NCBI RefSeq assembly: GCF_025148635.1
Contig: NZ_CP102269.1
Span: forward strand, 186,001-250,000
Reading direction: 5' to 3'
DNA length: 64,000 bases
From: Butyricimonas virosa
Lineage (GTDB): Bacteria > Bacteroidota > Bacteroidia > Bacteroidales > Marinifilaceae
In this document: positions 63,615 to 64,000 of the stretch, in pieces
Position numbering within the stretch: position 1 is the stretch's first letter
Layout of the letters: each line of letters starts with the position of its first letter
Program-made: the position numbers and the translations under genes
Notes under the pieces: model-generated
What the model saw: only the letters and a program-made list of their open reading frames with translations
Databases searched by the model: none
Told to the model about the DNA's origin: nothing

Positions 63615-64000
63615 ATGAACAACTGGCAAACTTTTACCAAAGGGTTCTTCAAGGAAAATCCGACCTTCGTACTCCTGCTCGGGATGTGTCCCACGCTGGG
63701 AGTGACCACCTCCGCCATTAACGGCTTGGGGATGGGATTAGCCACGGCTTTCGTTCTGGTACTATCCAACTTGGCCATCTCGCTCGTGGCAAACCTGATT
63801 CCCGACAAAATCCGGATTCCCGGTTTTATCGTGATCATTGCTGCATTCGTTACTGTGGTCGATATGTGTATGGCAGCTTACCTGCCGAGCTTGCACGAAT
63901 CGTTGGGATTATTCATTCCGTTGATCGTGGTGAACTGTATCGTGTTGGGACGAGCTGAATCATTCGCATCCAAGAACAAAGCCCTTCCTTCCATGCTGGA
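63615..64000 (+). CDS. rnfE: Rnf complex membrane subunit RnfE, 3'-truncated by window edge
   Basis: The first 128 codons are inside the window, starting MNNWQTFTKGFFKENP. RnfE hallmarks are LLGMCPTLGVTTSAINGLGMG with its conserved Cys, and VNCIVLGRAESFASKNKA near the cut, with four membrane helices so far. RnfA would be expected just beyond the right end, completing the BCDGEA order usual in Bacteroidota. An overlapping minus-strand frame is only a shadow of this gene. Confidence 0.95.
   Translation, partial: MNNWQTFTKGFFKENPTFVLLLGMCPTLGVTTSAINGLGMGLATAFVLVLSNLAISLVANLIPDKIRIPGFIVIIAAFVTVVDMCMAAYLPSLHESLGLFIPLIVVNCIVLGRAESFASKNKALPSML

Noticed and set aside
63596..63838. Minus-strand 80-codon frame at the right end
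   Set aside because: Overlaps the RnfE start, which has strong family sequence; a shadow.

Overview
The window is from a Bacteroidota chromosome, most likely Bacteroidales and plausibly Odoribacteraceae (Butyricimonas/Odoribacter-like). Lineage evidence: two ECF sigma/FecR/SusC/SusD loci, TlpA-like lipoproteins with DUF4369-type N-termini, an NVEALA peptide next to a BF3164-type lipoprotein, a DUF4890 protein, the rseC-rnfBCDGE gene order, and several TAnnTTTG promoter boxes. The genus is an inference. No tRNA, rRNA or CRISPR array was seen.

Layout. (1) 1-8392, minus: a compact type II secretion/type IV pilus-like operon running gspG, prepilin peptidase, gspE, gspD, gspL, gspM, an FN3-like lipoprotein, a gspC/pilP-like gene, a gspK-like gene and two minor pseudopilins, the last cut by the window edge. 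(2) 8753-15904: a histidine kinase/response regulator pair facing an NVEALA peptide, BF3164 lipoprotein and Wzy/O-antigen-ligase-TPR cluster, then a GHL10 glycoside hydrolase. (3) 15978-25861, minus: SusCD locus 1 with ECF sigma, FecR, a SusC broken by an in-frame TGA, SusD and two tandem TlpA lipoproteins. (4) About 25830-30000: an AT-richer accessory island with gene debris, an AlbA_2/ATPase-type regulator carrying a C11 tract, and a broken OLD-nuclease gene fused to the end of a UvrD-like helicase, which looks like a collapsed Gabija-type defence locus. (5) 30454-32405: a DUF4890 protein and a complete IS256-family element with an 8-bp target duplication. (6) 32419-43839, minus: SusCD locus 2 with ECF sigma, FecR, a frameshifted SusC, SusD, DUF4843, PKD-like and DUF4595-like lipoproteins and a TlpA protein. 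(7) 44015-44961: an AbiEii/DUF6922 toxin-antitoxin-like pair. (8) 45098-52847, minus: a tight eight-gene redox/transport operon of polyferredoxin, Tat-signal aldo/keto reductase, DUF1893, TonB receptor, DUF362 (frameshifted), ECF S component, tatA and tatC. (9) 53166-64000: serine hydrolase, YhcH, a secreted YD-like protein, era, der, rseC, rnfB, rnfC, rnfD, rnfG and the start of rnfE.

Most striking points. The redox operon encodes its own Tat translocase together with two twin-arginine proteins. One of these looks like a NapH-NapG fusion with the Tat motif in mid-protein. In the secretion operon all four pilin-type proteins have Ala, not the usual Gly, before the predicted cleavage site. Four conserved genes (two susC, DUF362, OLD) are each broken by a single substitution or single-base indel, so either strain decay or residual sequencing error must be considered before biological meaning is drawn from them.
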